Shown: in pieces, positions 27,219 through 37,411 of the stretch
How the letters are laid out: the number at the start of each line of letters is the position of its first letter
How positions within the stretch are numbered: the first letter of the stretch is position 1
NCBI GenBank assembly: GCA_009659895.1
Contig: PUXX01000041.1
Location: forward strand, 1 to 41,033
DNA from: Campylobacterota bacterium
GTDB taxonomy: Bacteria > Campylobacterota > Campylobacteria > Campylobacterales > Nitratiruptoraceae
Direction of reading: 5' to 3'
DNA: 41,033 bases
The notes under the pieces: generated by a model
The model's database searches: none
Told to the model about the DNA's origin: nothing
What the model saw: the letters and a program-made list of their open reading frames with translations, nothing else
Program-made: the position numbers and the translations under genes

Positions 27219-28511
27219 ATGAATGAAGAGCTTATGGCCAGAGATCTTGCCCATATATGGCATCCGTGTACCCAGATGAAGGATCATGAGGCCATTCCTA
27301 TCATACCCATCAAAAGAGCCCAGGGCGTATGGCTCTATGATTTTGATGGCAATCGTTATATCGATAGTATCAGCAGCTGGTGGGTCAATCTATTTGGCCA
27401 TTCCAACCCCTATATCAACGAAAAGGTCCACGAGCAGCTCCAGACTCTAGAGCATGTGATTTTCGCCGGGTTTACTCATGAGCAGATCGTACGCCTAAGC
27501 GAACGTCTTGTAGCCCTCACGCCTGAAGGTCTTGAGCGCTGCTTCTATGCCGATAATGGAAGCAGCGCTGTGGAAGTGGCTTTGAAGATGAGTTTTCATT
27601 ATTTTAAAAATAGAGGAGAGATCAGGCCATATTTCGTCTCTTTGACCAACAGCTATCATGGTGAGACCCTGGGGGCCTTGGCGGTAGGGGATGTGGAGCT
27701 TTATAAGCAGACATACGAAGAGATCCTCATACGCACTCTGCAAACTCCGGTCCCAAAGGATCGCTCCTTGGAGGCTGCCATGGAGGCAGCAAAAGAGTTT
27801 GAGAGCCTCTTGGAGCGTCATGCAAAAGAGGTGAGCGCGCTGATCGTGGAGCCTCTGGTCCAGTGTGCGGGGTATATGCATATGTATCATCCAGCCTTTT
27901 TGCGAGAGCTCAAAAGGATCTGTGAAGAGCACGATGTCCATCTCATAGCTGATGAGATTGCCGTAGGATTTGGTCGTACCGGCACGCTCTTTGCCTGTGA
28001 GCAGGCAGGAGTTTCGCCAGATTTTATGTGTCTCTCAAAAGGTTTGACCGGTGGATATCTGCCTCTGTCGGTCGTGCTTACGACCGATGAGATCTATGGG
28101 GCCTTTTATTGTGATTACAACGACTTCAAGGCCTTTTTGCACTCTCACAGCTATACGGGCAACGCCCTAGCATGCGCCGCCGCCAACGCCACGCTCGATA
28201 TCTTTGAGCAAGAGGATATCATCCAAAAAAATCGGATCAAATCCCAATATATCGCCAAAAAGCTTGAGCGATTTAAAGATATTGATAAAGTGAGTAATAT
28301 TCGTCAATATGGCATGATAGCCGCTTTGGATATAAAAGGGTATGATCCAAAGCAGCGAATAGGTTTGCGGATCAATCAAGAGTGCCTAAAAAGAGAGGTT
28401 TTCATACGGCCTTTGGGAAATGTGATATACTTCATGCCCCCGTACGTGATCAGTTTCGATGAGATCGATATGATGATGGATACGGTCTACGATGTCCTAA
28501 AGGAGCTGTAG
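27219..28511 (+). CDS. bioA: adenosylmethionine-8-amino-7-oxononanoate aminotransferase
   Basis: 'HIWHPCTQMKDHEAIPII', 'YIDSISSWWVNLFGHSNPYI', 'FMCLSKGLTGGYLPLSVVLT'. Confidence 0.96.
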   Translation: MNEELMARDLAHIWHPCTQMKDHEAIPIIPIKRAQGVWLYDFDGNRYIDSISSWWVNLFGHSNPYINEKVHEQLQTLEHVIFAGFTHEQIVRLSERLVALTPEGLERCFYADNGSSAVEVALKMSFHYFKNRGEIRPYFVSLTNSYHGETLGALAVGDVELYKQTYEEILIRTLQTPVPKDRSLEAAMEAAKEFESLLERHAKEVSALIVEPLVQCAGYMHMYHPAFLRELKRICEEHDVHLIADEIAVGFGRTGTLFACEQAGVSPDFMCLSKGLTGGYLPLSVVLTTDEIYGAFYCDYNDFKAFLHSHSYTGNALACAAANATLDIFEQEDIIQKNRIKSQYIAKKLERFKDIDKVSNIRQYGMIAALDIKGYDPKQRIGLRINQECLKREVFIRPLGNVIYFMPPYVISFDEIDMMMDTVYDVLKEL

Positions 28512-29419
28512 TGGAGCGCCCCCACATACCTGTACTCAAAGATGAGGTAGTCGATCTCTTCGCCGATAAAGAGGGCTATATCATCGACGCTACTTTGGGC
28601 TATGGAGGCCATAGCGAAGCTCTCTTGAAGAGCAGTGACAAGATTAAGATCTTGGGGATCGATCAAGATAAGGAGGCCATAGCCTTTTCCAAAAAGATTC
28701 TAGCCCCGTTCCAGGATCGTGTACAGATCTATCAAGGTCGCTTTAGCCAGATAGTTCCTTCTTTGTTAGAGGAGTATCCTGTTGTCGGTGTGCTGGCTGA
28801 TATAGGGGTCTCTTCACTACAGCTGGACAAAAAGGAGCGTGGATTTGGCTTTGAGAGCCAGAGGCTGGATATGCGCATGGACCAGGATGGGGAGCTGAGT
28901 GCTTTTGATGTGGTCAACCACTATGACGAGGAGAGATTGGCCCAGATCCTATACGACTATGGTGAGATCCCTCAGGCCAAGAGGCTAGCCAGAGCCATCG
29001 TGGAGCGCAGACCCATCCATACCCCAAAAGAGCTCAAGCAGATCATAGAGAGCATCTTGCCAAAAAAGAGGCGTATATCTCCGGCCACCACCGCTTTTCA
29101 GGCTATCCGTATAGAGGTCAACAAGGAGCTTGAGGAGCTTGAGGGGCTTTTGGAGGCTTTGGAGCGCGCTAGACCAAAAGGGGCTAAGGTGGGCATCATC
29201 ACATTCCACTCCCTGGAGGATCGCATCGTCAAGAACCGCTTCAAGAAGTGGGCCAAAGAGTGCGTCTGTCCGCCCCACGCCATGCGCTGCGAGTGTGGCG
29301 CAGATCATGCCTTGGGGCGGATCTTGACCAAGAAGCCGATCGTCGCTACCGACGAAGAGATCAAGATCAATCCAAGAAGCAGAAGCGCAAAGCTAAGAGC
29401 GTTTGAGTTTAAGGAGTGA
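28511..29419 (+). CDS. rsmH: 16S rRNA (cytosine(1402)-N4)-methyltransferase RsmH
   Basis: 'HIPVLKDEVVDLF', 'DATLGYGGHSEALL', 'DIGVSSLQLD', 'FHSLEDRIVKNRF'. GTG start. Confidence 0.96.
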   Translation: MERPHIPVLKDEVVDLFADKEGYIIDATLGYGGHSEALLKSSDKIKILGIDQDKEAIAFSKKILAPFQDRVQIYQGRFSQIVPSLLEEYPVVGVLADIGVSSLQLDKKERGFGFESQRLDMRMDQDGELSAFDVVNHYDEERLAQILYDYGEIPQAKRLARAIVERRPIHTPKELKQIIESILPKKRRISPATTAFQAIRIEVNKELEELEGLLEALERARPKGAKVGIITFHSLEDRIVKNRFKKWAKECVCPPHAMRCECGADHALGRILTKKPIVATDEEIKINPRSRSAKLRAFEFKE

Positions 29420-29421
29420 GT

Positions 29422-29697
29422 ATGGCTCATGAAAAAAAACTTTTGGAGGGATTTGAGGAGTATGATGAGTCCAGGGAGCTGACCATCATAGATCTGCTTA
29501 TTGTGGTGGTGGCTGTCTTGGTGGCACTGACCCTTTTTGTGCCCAAGATCTACATCGCCAATCAGATCTACTACAAAAGCAGGAATATCAACAAGCTCCT
29601 GGATGACTATGAGATCCTCAAGGAGGAGAATAGACTCCTCAATCAAAAGCTGGAGAAGCTCCGCTTCAAGACCCAGGTATTGGATACGATCTTTTGA
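29422..29697 (+). CDS. small bitopic coiled-coil protein, FtsL/DivIC-like candidate
   Basis: N-terminal cytoplasmic tail, one TM (IIDLLIVVVAVLVALTLFVP), C-terminal coiled coil (KLLDDYEILKEENRLLNQKLEKL); directly after rsmH. Confidence 0.75.
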   Translation: MAHEKKLLEGFEEYDESRELTIIDLLIVVVAVLVALTLFVPKIYIANQIYYKSRNINKLLDDYEILKEENRLLNQKLEKLRFKTQVLDTIF

Positions 29698-32600
29698 TGA
29701 GACGCTTTTTAGAGTTCGCCATAGAAAAATCGGCCCTCAATCACACCCTTTTGCTTTTGATACTGATCCTCTCAATATTTGCCTATCACAATGTCCCAAA
29801 GGAGATCTTCCCTCCCATCGCCATGGACAAGATCCTCATCACCGGAGGATATAGCGGCGCCAGCGCCCAGACACTCGACAATATGGTCGTCCAAAATCTA
29901 GAAGAGGAGCTCAAAAACGTCAAGGATCTTAGCGATATCGACGCCATCGTCAAAAATGGACGTTTCACGATCGTGAGCGATATCAAGGAGGGAGCGGATA
30001 ATCTCTTGGTCCTCAACGATGTCAAGGATCGTATCGCCAAGATCAAAAAAGATCTCCCTCCCGATATGGATGAGCCTACAGCCACCATCCTCAAAAAGAG
30101 TTTTCCCCTGGTCCTCATCGCCATAGCGGGCGATGTAGCGATGGAGCGGATGCTGGAGGTGGCCGATCGACTCAAGAGCGATCTGAGCTCCATCAAAGAT
30201 CTCAGCGACATCGACATACGAGGATACAGAGACAAGGAGCTTCGTATCGCTGTGGACAAACGACGCCTAGAAGCGCTGGGGCTAGATCTGACTCATGTAC
30301 GCTCGCTTTTGTCCGAAATCTCCACTATCTTTCCTATTGGGAGTATCAAACAGCGAGGTGATCATCTTTTTTTGACCACCCAAAACGGTCCCAAAAGCCA
30401 AGAAGAGCTCGAAGAGCTCCTGCTTAGGATCGGTTCTAAACTGGTCAGGCTTGGGGATATCGCCCAGATATCCTTCGTGCTCTCAGATCCTACCACCCTC
30501 TCACACTTCAACGGCAAGCCAAATCTCTCCATCAACGTCACCAAGACCAAAAGCGGCAACGCCATAGAGCTGGTCAGACAGATCAAGAAGCTCCTGGCAG
30601 AGTATGAGACGATCTATCCTCAGTTGACCTTCCAGATCTATACCGATACCTCCGTATGGATCAGAAACAGGCTCAATACCGTCACCTCCAATCTCTTTTT
30701 TGGGCTTATTTTGGTCTTTGGGGCGCTGTTGCTCACTGTCGATTGGCGTATCGCAGTGGTAGTGGGTATGGGCATACCGGTGAGCTTCATGATAGGGCTC
30801 ATTGCCATCGACTTTTTGGGATATAGTCTCAATATGCTCTCGCTCTTTGGAGCGTTGATTGCGTTGGGGATGCTGGTCGATGAGGCGATCGTGGTGGCGG
30901 AGAATATCTATCGCCATCTAGAGGAGGGCGAGGATCCAAAAAGCGCCGCCATCAACGGCGCTTTGGAGATGTTTCCAGCGGTATTGACGGCGACGGCTAC
31001 CACTATATTTGCCTTTTTGCCCCTTATTATCATCAGTGGCGAGATGGGAGCATTTATCAAGATCTTGCCCATTATCATCTCCATCTTGCTTCTTAGCTCA
31101 CTTTTTGAGGCTTTCTATTTTTTGCCTCTTCATGCCAAAGATATCCTCAAGGTAAGCCCCAAAAAGAGGCGCTCACACTTTTGGCAGCGTGTGGGGGATC
31201 TGTATGAGAGGATACTATGGGTGATTTTGAGGCGTAAGCATCTCTTCGCTCCTTTGCTCATTGGTGGAGTCCTTGTGGCTACCTTTTTGATGCTCAAGCA
31301 GACCAAATTTCAGCTCTTTCCTACCTTTGATACTACTCAGATCTACATAGCCGGCAGGGTGGATGTGGACTACGATACCCAAGATACCGAGCAGATAGTC
31401 ACAAAACTTGAAAAAGCTATCCTAGACTCCATAGACTCCAAGGAGGTACGATCGGTCACGACCATCGTAGGGATGAAGCTAGATGCCAAGAACAACGCCC
31501 AATTGGGTGGCAATCTCTTCCATATCTTCGTCAATCTCCATGAGCTCAAGCCCCAAAACTTCGTCGATAGGTATATCACCCCTATTTTTGCTATCGAATA
31601 TGACGACAGTGACATGATGCGCACCAGAAGCGCCAAAGAGATCGCCATGGATCTCAAAAAGATCGTCCAAAAATTTCGCAAAGCCCCCTTTGAAGAGATC
31701 AGTGTCATAGTCCCACAAGCGGGTATCGTCAAGAGTGATATAGAGATCAGCCTCATCTACGACAGACCCCAGCAGGTCCTGGAGGCGATCCAGATCCTAG
31801 AAGATGCGATGGCCAAAATCGATGGTGTCTACAATATCACCGACGACGCCAAAGAGGGGGAGAAGGAGCTCAAGATCATCCTCAATGACTATGCTGCCAA
31901 GCTAGGAATCACGGAAGGGTATCTGGCTAGATATCTCCAGGCGCTCTATCTAGACGCCGAAGTGGCCAAGATGTTTAAAGATCAAGAGCTTGTGTATATC
32001 AAGCTTCGATCCCTGGACAAAGACAGTAAAGAGGCCTTTTTCGATCTTTTGGTCGATGTGCCAAACAGCGATCAAAAGGTGATGCTCTCTGCTATTGCGA
32101 ACTATCAGATCATAGAGCACTTCTATGACATCATCAAAGAAAACGGCCACAAGATCCGCACCGTCTACGCCTCACTGGACAAGTCCAAGCTCACCTCTGC
32201 CGAGTTTTATGAGAAGATAGAGCCTATCCTTAAAAAGATCGAAAAACTCGGCGTCAAAGTCAAGATCAAAGGCGAACAAAAAGAGAATAAAAAACTCATG
32301 CGAGAGATTCTCAGAGCCTTTGTGATCGCTATCTTTTTGATCTTTGCTGCTTTGGTGTGGATGTTTAACAGTGTGCTCTACTCTTTGATTGTTTTGAGCG
32401 TCATACCCATGTCTTTACTTGGAGTGCTTATTGGCAACAAGATCATGGGCTTCAATCTCACCATGCCGGGTCTGTTGGGATTGGTGGGGCTAGCTGGCGT
32501 GGTGGTCAATGACGGGCTTATCATGTTGGATTTTTTACGCAGATGCAAAGATCTAGCCTGTGTCGTCCAAAGGGCCAAGCTGAGGGTACGTCCCATACTC

Positions 32601-32783
32601 CTCACCTCCATCACTACCATTTTGGGGTTGTCGACGCTTATGTTCTTTGCAAGTGGACAGAGTCTCATCCTCCAGCCCATGGCTGTGACCTTGGGATTTG
32701 GGATAGGGTGGGCTACCGTGATCAATCTACTGCTGGTCCCTCTGCTCTATGTCTGGCTCAAGAAAATTCCAACAAAAGTTTGA
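29694..32783 (+). CDS. RND-superfamily (AcrB/HAE1-like) efflux transporter
   Basis: 1029 aa with two RND repeats: 'LLSEISTIFPIGSIKQRGDHLFLTT', 'GALIALGMLVDEAIVVAENIYRHLEEG', 'GLVGLAGVVVNDGLIMLDF'. Confidence 0.93.
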   Translation: MMRRFLEFAIEKSALNHTLLLLILILSIFAYHNVPKEIFPPIAMDKILITGGYSGASAQTLDNMVVQNLEEELKNVKDLSDIDAIVKNGRFTIVSDIKEGADNLLVLNDVKDRIAKIKKDLPPDMDEPTATILKKSFPLVLIAIAGDVAMERMLEVADRLKSDLSSIKDLSDIDIRGYRDKELRIAVDKRRLEALGLDLTHVRSLLSEISTIFPIGSIKQRGDHLFLTTQNGPKSQEELEELLLRIGSKLVRLGDIAQISFVLSDPTTLSHFNGKPNLSINVTKTKSGNAIELVRQIKKLLAEYETIYPQLTFQIYTDTSVWIRNRLNTVTSNLFFGLILVFGALLLTVDWRIAVVVGMGIPVSFMIGLIAIDFLGYSLNMLSLFGALIALGMLVDEAIVVAENIYRHLEEGEDPKSAAINGALEMFPAVLTATATTIFAFLPLIIISGEMGAFIKILPIIISILLLSSLFEAFYFLPLHAKDILKVSPKKRRSHFWQRVGDLYERILWVILRRKHLFAPLLIGGVLVATFLMLKQTKFQLFPTFDTTQIYIAGRVDVDYDTQDTEQIVTKLEKAILDSIDSKEVRSVTTIVGMKLDAKNNAQLGGNLFHIFVNLHELKPQNFVDRYITPIFAIEYDDSDMMRTRSAKEIAMDLKKIVQKFRKAPFEEISVIVPQAGIVKSDIEISLIYDRPQQVLEAIQILEDAMAKIDGVYNITDDAKEGEKELKIILNDYAAKLGITEGYLARYLQALYLDAEVAKMFKDQELVYIKLRSLDKDSKEAFFDLLVDVPNSDQKVMLSAIANYQIIEHFYDIIKENGHKIRTVYASLDKSKLTSAEFYEKIEPILKKIEKLGVKVKIKGEQKENKKLMREILRAFVIAIFLIFAALVWMFNSVLYSLIVLSVIPMSLLGVLIGNKIMGFNLTMPGLLGLVGLAGVVVNDGLIMLDFLRRCKDLACVVQRAKLRVRPILLTSITTILGLSTLMFFASGQSLILQPMAVTLGFGIGWATVINLLLVPLLYVWLKKIPTKV

Positions 32784-32789
32784 TATACT
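32784..32789 (+). promoter_or_regulatory. putative -10 (TATACT) upstream of DUF2018-like gene
   Basis: TATACT 24 bp before ATG 32814, with a strong AAGGAGGGG SD in between. Confidence 0.35.
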
Positions 32790-32813
32790 TTTAGCTTAAA
32801 AAGGAGGGGAGAG

Positions 32814-33092
32814 ATGTATTTTGAGGATGACGATATCATAGGCGGGACTCCAAAAAGCAGGTTTTTGGATATTGTCTTTCATGCCAATAGAAACGTCGTG
32901 GAAGGCGAGCTGGAGAAGATGGTGGAGTGGATGGCTGCTTTGGAGCTGATCATAGAGCAAAAGTGTGGCCTCGATGTGGAAAAAGAGGTCAAGCAGATCA
33001 TCCACGACGAAGAGAAACGAAAAGAGCTAGAGAATAAGATGAACTCCATATATATTGAGTATATGGGACAGATTTTGAGTCAAAGCGAATAG
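32814..33092 (+). CDS. DUF2018-like (HP0242-like) small alpha-helical protein, 92 aa
   Basis: Length, helical composition and position just upstream of the polyprenyl synthase-hemA-proS-hemC block, as recalled for H. pylori HP0242; SD AAGGAGG. Confidence 0.65.
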   Translation: MYFEDDDIIGGTPKSRFLDIVFHANRNVVEGELEKMVEWMAALELIIEQKCGLDVEKEVKQIIHDEEKRKELENKMNSIYIEYMGQILSQSE

Positions 33093-33097
33093 TATCG

Positions 33098-33985
33098 ATG
33101 CGTGAAGTCACCACACTTTTAGAACGTTTCATCAAAGAGATCGGCGATCCTTATGTAGCGGAGCTCTTTGGCAAGATCCCGCAGGGCAAGATGCTCAGAA
33201 GCAAGCTGATCTTGCAGATCGCTCCCACACAAGAGGGGGCTTTTTTGGCTGCAGTGGTGGAGATGATCCATGCTGCTAGTCTCTTGCATGACGATGTGAT
33301 CGACGAGGCCGACAAGAGGCGGGGGGTCGCCTCCATCAACGCTATCTATGGGGACAAGACCGCCATCATGCTGGGTGATATCCTCTACTCAAAGGCCTTC
33401 TTCGAGCTCTCTTCCATGCCTGGACCTATTCCTCAGATCATCTCCGATGCAGTGACGAAGCTCAGTCTAGGCGAGCTTTTGGACGTGGAGCTCTCAAAGA
33501 GCTTCAATACCGATGTCGATGCCTATATGGAGATGATCGATAAAAAGACCGCTGCCTTGATAGAGGCAAGCGCTCACGCTGCCGCCCACCTAGCCGGCCT
33601 GGATCCAAAAAGATATGCGCTGTATGGCAAGAATTTAGGGCTGGCTTTTCAGATTGTCGATGATATTTTGGATATCACCCAGGATGAGGCCACACTGGGC
33701 AAGCCGGCTATGAACGATCTCAAGGAGGGCAAGACCACTTTGCCTTTTATCTATCTCTATGAGGCTTTGGGTCTAGAGGATAGAAAGAGACTCATGGGAC
33801 TTTTCAAAAAGGAGCTCACTTCCCAGGAGAGGGCATGGCTTATGGATCGTTTCGAAAAGAGCGGAGCGCTCCAAAGAGCCAGGGAGCATGCCAGGGCTTT
33901 GGGTGAGGAGGCACTAGCGCAGCTCCAAAGCCAAGATAGCAAGCTTCGTGCCATCATGACTTCACTGATCGATAGGACCTATTGA
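33098..33985 (+). CDS. polyprenyl (octaprenyl-type) diphosphate synthase
   Basis: FARM/SARM region 'LLHDDVIDEADKRRG', 'FQIVDDILDITQ'. Confidence 0.94.
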   Translation: MREVTTLLERFIKEIGDPYVAELFGKIPQGKMLRSKLILQIAPTQEGAFLAAVVEMIHAASLLHDDVIDEADKRRGVASINAIYGDKTAIMLGDILYSKAFFELSSMPGPIPQIISDAVTKLSLGELLDVELSKSFNTDVDAYMEMIDKKTAALIEASAHAAAHLAGLDPKRYALYGKNLGLAFQIVDDILDITQDEATLGKPAMNDLKEGKTTLPFIYLYEALGLEDRKRLMGLFKKELTSQERAWLMDRFEKSGALQRAREHARALGEEALAQLQSQDSKLRAIMTSLIDRTY

Positions 33986-35289
33986 TGCACTATGTGGTCG
34001 TGAGCTTTTCTCACAAGAACACAGATCTAGCTACCAGAGAGCGGCTAGCTCTCTCCGATGAACTCAAAAGAGAGGGTGTAGCCTGCCATCTGCTTGGAAG
34101 CGAGGCGATCAACGAGACCATCATCCTCTCGACCTGCAACCGTGTGGAGATAATCCTCAGTGCCAAAGAGCCCTTTCACGCAAGCCAGAGGGTACTGGAG
34201 ATTCTCAGCGAATCTTCGGGAATCTCTTTGGATGAGCTAGAAGGAAGAGCCGATATCTATGAGGACAACGGGGCTATACATCATATCTTTAGTGTCGCTA
34301 GCGGTCTGGATAGTCTGGTGGTGGGGGAGACCCAGATCTCAGGACAGCTCAAGGATGCTTACAAGGAGGCCTTTGAGAAGGGGTGGTGCGCTCAAAAGCT
34401 AGGCAGAGTGATGCATTTTGCCTTTAAATGCTCCAAGGAGGTGCGCAGCTCCACAGCCATCTCCCAAAATCCCGTCTCCGTCGCAAGCGCAGCCGTCAAT
34501 ATGGCCAAGCAAAAGCTTGGAGATCTCCAGGGCGTTGAAGCGGTCGTGGTGGGAGCCGGGGAGATGGGCACACTTGCCGCAAAACATCTCATAACCCATG
34601 GGGCACGTGTGGCTTTGGTAGGGAGGGATCGTCTCAAGACCCAAGAGGTAGCCAGGCAGATCGAAGGAGAGGTGGAGGTCTATGTGATGGAGGATCTAGA
34701 AGCTCTTATCAACACCCATACCCTCCTCTTTAGCGCTACCGCAGCGCCCCATGCGATCATCACCAGATCGATGGTGCGCCCGATCGATCGACCAAGAGTT
34801 TGGTTCGATATGGCAATCCCAAGGGATATCGAAGAGATGACGGTGCCTGGGCTGAGTCTCTATGCCGTGGATGATCTTAAGGAGATCGTGGAGAAGAATA
34901 TGGCTTTGCGTGAGGAGCAGGCCAGAATCGCCTACAAGATCGTAGGGCGGTATGTGCAGGAGTTTTTTAGATGGCTTCAGACCTTAGAGATCGATCCGAT
35001 CATCAAGGAGATCAGAGAACGTGCCAAAGAGGCAGCACTGGAGGAGCTCCAAAAGGCTCTCAAAAAGGGCTATATCGATCCAAAGAGCCAAAAGAGTATC
35101 GAAAAGCTCTTGCACAACGCCTTCAATAGATTTTTGCACACACCCACAAAGAGGCTCAAGAGTATCGCCGATGAACCAAGTGCCGATACCATCGTAGAAT
35201 CGATCAAATACTTTTTTGATATCGAGGATGATGTGGGGCTTAATCGCTACAAATGTGAATATTATATGAACTTAAGGAGTGAATCTTGA
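33985..35289 (+). CDS. hemA: glutamyl-tRNA reductase
   Basis: '[10 protein letters not shown]', '[17 protein letters not shown]', '[13 protein letters not shown]'. ATG at 33985. Confidence 0.97.
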   Translation: MHYVVVSFSHKNTDLATRERLALSDELKREGVACHLLGSEAINETIILSTCNRVEIILSAKEPFHASQRVLEILSESSGISLDELEGRADIYEDNGAIHHIFSVASGLDSLVVGETQISGQLKDAYKEAFEKGWCAQKLGRVMHFAFKCSKEVRSSTAISQNPVSVASAAVNMAKQKLGDLQGVEAVVVGAGEMGTLAAKHLITHGARVALVGRDRLKTQEVARQIEGEVEVYVMEDLEALINTHTLLFSATAAPHAIITRSMVRPIDRPRVWFDMAIPRDIEEMTVPGLSLYAVDDLKEIVEKNMALREEQARIAYKIVGRYVQEFFRWLQTLEIDPIIKEIRERAKEAALEELQKALKKGYIDPKSQKSIEKLLHNAFNRFLHTPTKRLKSIADEPSADTIVESIKYFFDIEDDVGLNRYKCEYYMNLRSES

Positions 35290-36989
35290 GACTGAGCCGT
35301 GCGTTCGTACCTACCGCCAAGGAGGCGCCCAAAGACGCTGTACTGCCCAGCCATATCTATCTGGTGCGTGGTGGGTTCATATCCCAGGTAGCCAGCGGTA
35401 TTTATAATTTCTTGCCTCTTGGTAAGCGGGTCTTGGACAAGATCCGATCCATCGTCAAGGAGGAGCTCGACAAAGCGGGATGCCAGGAGGTGCAGCTAGG
35501 ATTCGTCACGCCCTGTGAGCTTTGGGAGGAGAGTGGGAGGCTGGCCAAATATGGCAAGGAGCTTTTGCGTTTCAAGGATCGGAAAGAGAACTGCTTTGTA
35601 TTGGGGCCGACGCATGAGGAGATGATGGTCGATCTGGTGCGAGGACGTGTGAGCAGCTACAAGCAGCTCCCTCTCAATCTCTACCAGATCAATCTCAAGT
35701 TTCGTGATGAGGCTAGACCTAGATTTGGGCTCCTAAGAGGCAGGGAGTTTGTGATGAAAGATGGCTACTCCTTCCATGCCGATGAGGAGGATATGAGAAG
35801 AGAGTATGCCTTGATGGAGGAGACTTATAAGAAGATCTTCAACCGCTTGGGACTGGAGTTTCGCGCGGTAGAAGCCGACGTGGGGGCAATAGGTGGAAGT
35901 GCTAGCAAGGAGTTCATGGTCCTTGCCAGGAGCGGAGAGGATACCATAGCTGTATGTAGCTCCTGTGACTATGCGGCCAATGTAGAAGCAGCGAAGCGAA
36001 AGCTCCCCAAACCTCCCGCAGAGGCGCCGGAATTTAGCGCTTTTGAGCCATTTTACACTCCTGGACTTACATCCATCGAAGAGTTGAGCGACTTTTTTAG
36101 GGTCCATCCATACTACTTCGTCAAGGCGGTCGCGAAGAAGGCGAAATTTGGCGATGAGGAGCGGATCGTCATCTTTTTCTTAAGAGGTGACGATGAGCTC
36201 CAAGACATCAAGGCTGCCAATGCCATCGGAGCCGATGAGCTGCTAGATGCCCAGGAAGATGAACTCAAAGAAGCAGGCATCGTACCCGGATTTATCGCTC
36301 CGTATGAGCAGGAGTGTCAGATCGTATTGGATGAGGCTCTCAAAGGCGCCAAGGGGGTGATCTGTGGTGGCAACAAGGAGGACTATCACCTCATAGGCGC
36401 AGATCTTAGCCACTTCGATGAAGCCCTCTTTGCCGATATCGCTACGATCAGAGAGCATGATCTTTGCCCACAATGTGGAGCTTCGATCAGGCTCACCAAG
36501 GGGATCGAAGTGGGCCATATCTTTCAGCTGGGTACCAGATACAGCGCGGCGATGAACGCTACTTTTTTGGACAAAGATGGCAAGGCCAAACCTTTCGTGA
36601 TGGGGACCTATGGCATAGGCGTGAGTCGTATCATGGCTGCTGCTATTGAGCAAAATCATGATGATAGAGGCTGTATCTGGCCAAAACAGATCGCTCCATA
36701 TCATGTAGCCATCATTATCTCCAATATCAAAGACGAGGCCCAAAGAAGCTTTGGCGAGGAGCTCTATCACAAACTGCTAGAAGCTGGTGTAGAGGTGGTG
36801 CTAGATGATAGGGCTGATAGATTTGGGCCCAAGATCAAGGACTTTGAGCTCATTGGCTATCCCTACGGCGTGATCGTGGGCAAGGGTCTTGAGCAGGGCC
36901 AGGTCCAGATCGTCGATAGAAAGAGCCTCCAAAAAGAGGAGATTGCCAAAGAGGAGGCCTTTGAGAGGATTTTGGAGCTCGTTAAATAA
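35286..36989 (+). CDS. proS: prolyl-tRNA synthetase
   Basis: '[28 protein letters not shown]', '[14 protein letters not shown]', '[23 protein letters not shown]'. TTG start overlapping the hemA stop. Confidence 0.97.
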   Translation: MRLSRAFVPTAKEAPKDAVLPSHIYLVRGGFISQVASGIYNFLPLGKRVLDKIRSIVKEELDKAGCQEVQLGFVTPCELWEESGRLAKYGKELLRFKDRKENCFVLGPTHEEMMVDLVRGRVSSYKQLPLNLYQINLKFRDEARPRFGLLRGREFVMKDGYSFHADEEDMRREYALMEETYKKIFNRLGLEFRAVEADVGAIGGSASKEFMVLARSGEDTIAVCSSCDYAANVEAAKRKLPKPPAEAPEFSAFEPFYTPGLTSIEELSDFFRVHPYYFVKAVAKKAKFGDEERIVIFFLRGDDELQDIKAANAIGADELLDAQEDELKEAGIVPGFIAPYEQECQIVLDEALKGAKGVICGGNKEDYHLIGADLSHFDEALFADIATIREHDLCPQCGASIRLTKGIEVGHIFQLGTRYSAAMNATFLDKDGKAKPFVMGTYGIGVSRIMAAAIEQNHDDRGCIWPKQIAPYHVAIIISNIKDEAQRSFGEELYHKLLEAGVEVVLDDRADRFGPKIKDFELIGYPYGVIVGKGLEQGQVQIVDRKSLQKEEIAKEEAFERILELVK

Positions 36990-37021
36990 AATTTGTTACT
37001 ATAGGCCCAAAAAGGGTGGGT

Positions 37022-37411
37022 ATGATCTACTTTTTGATCTATCTCTTTGTCGAGATCTATGTCAGTGTCAAGATCGCCAGTGCCATAGGCCCTTTTTGGA
37101 CCTTTGTGGAGATTGTGGGTACGGCTGTTTATGGGATGTGGCTGTTGCAAAATATGCATATCCAGATGGCGGCGACCATGCAGGCCTTGATGAATGGCCA
37201 CATAAGCGTGGAGGAGTTTGAGCGGATGAACCTCTACGTGGTCATTGGAGCCATCTTGCTTATTATACCTGGCTTTTTTACCGATATTTTAGGAATTTTG
37301 TTACAATTTGGGGTCTTGAGCAAATTTATAGCCAAAAAGATTTTCAGACTCAAAAACAGACCAACAATGGAGGATGAGGATGTCATTGACGTTGAGATTA
37401 TTGAGCGTTAG
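37022..37411 (+). CDS. FxsA family membrane protein
   Basis: 'LLIIPGFFTDILGILLQF' FxsA signature; TM-rich. GTG 37016 is an alternative start. Confidence 0.88.
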   Translation: MIYFLIYLFVEIYVSVKIASAIGPFWTFVEIVGTAVYGMWLLQNMHIQMAATMQALMNGHISVEEFERMNLYVVIGAILLIIPGFFTDILGILLQFGVLSKFIAKKIFRLKNRPTMEDEDVIDVEIIER

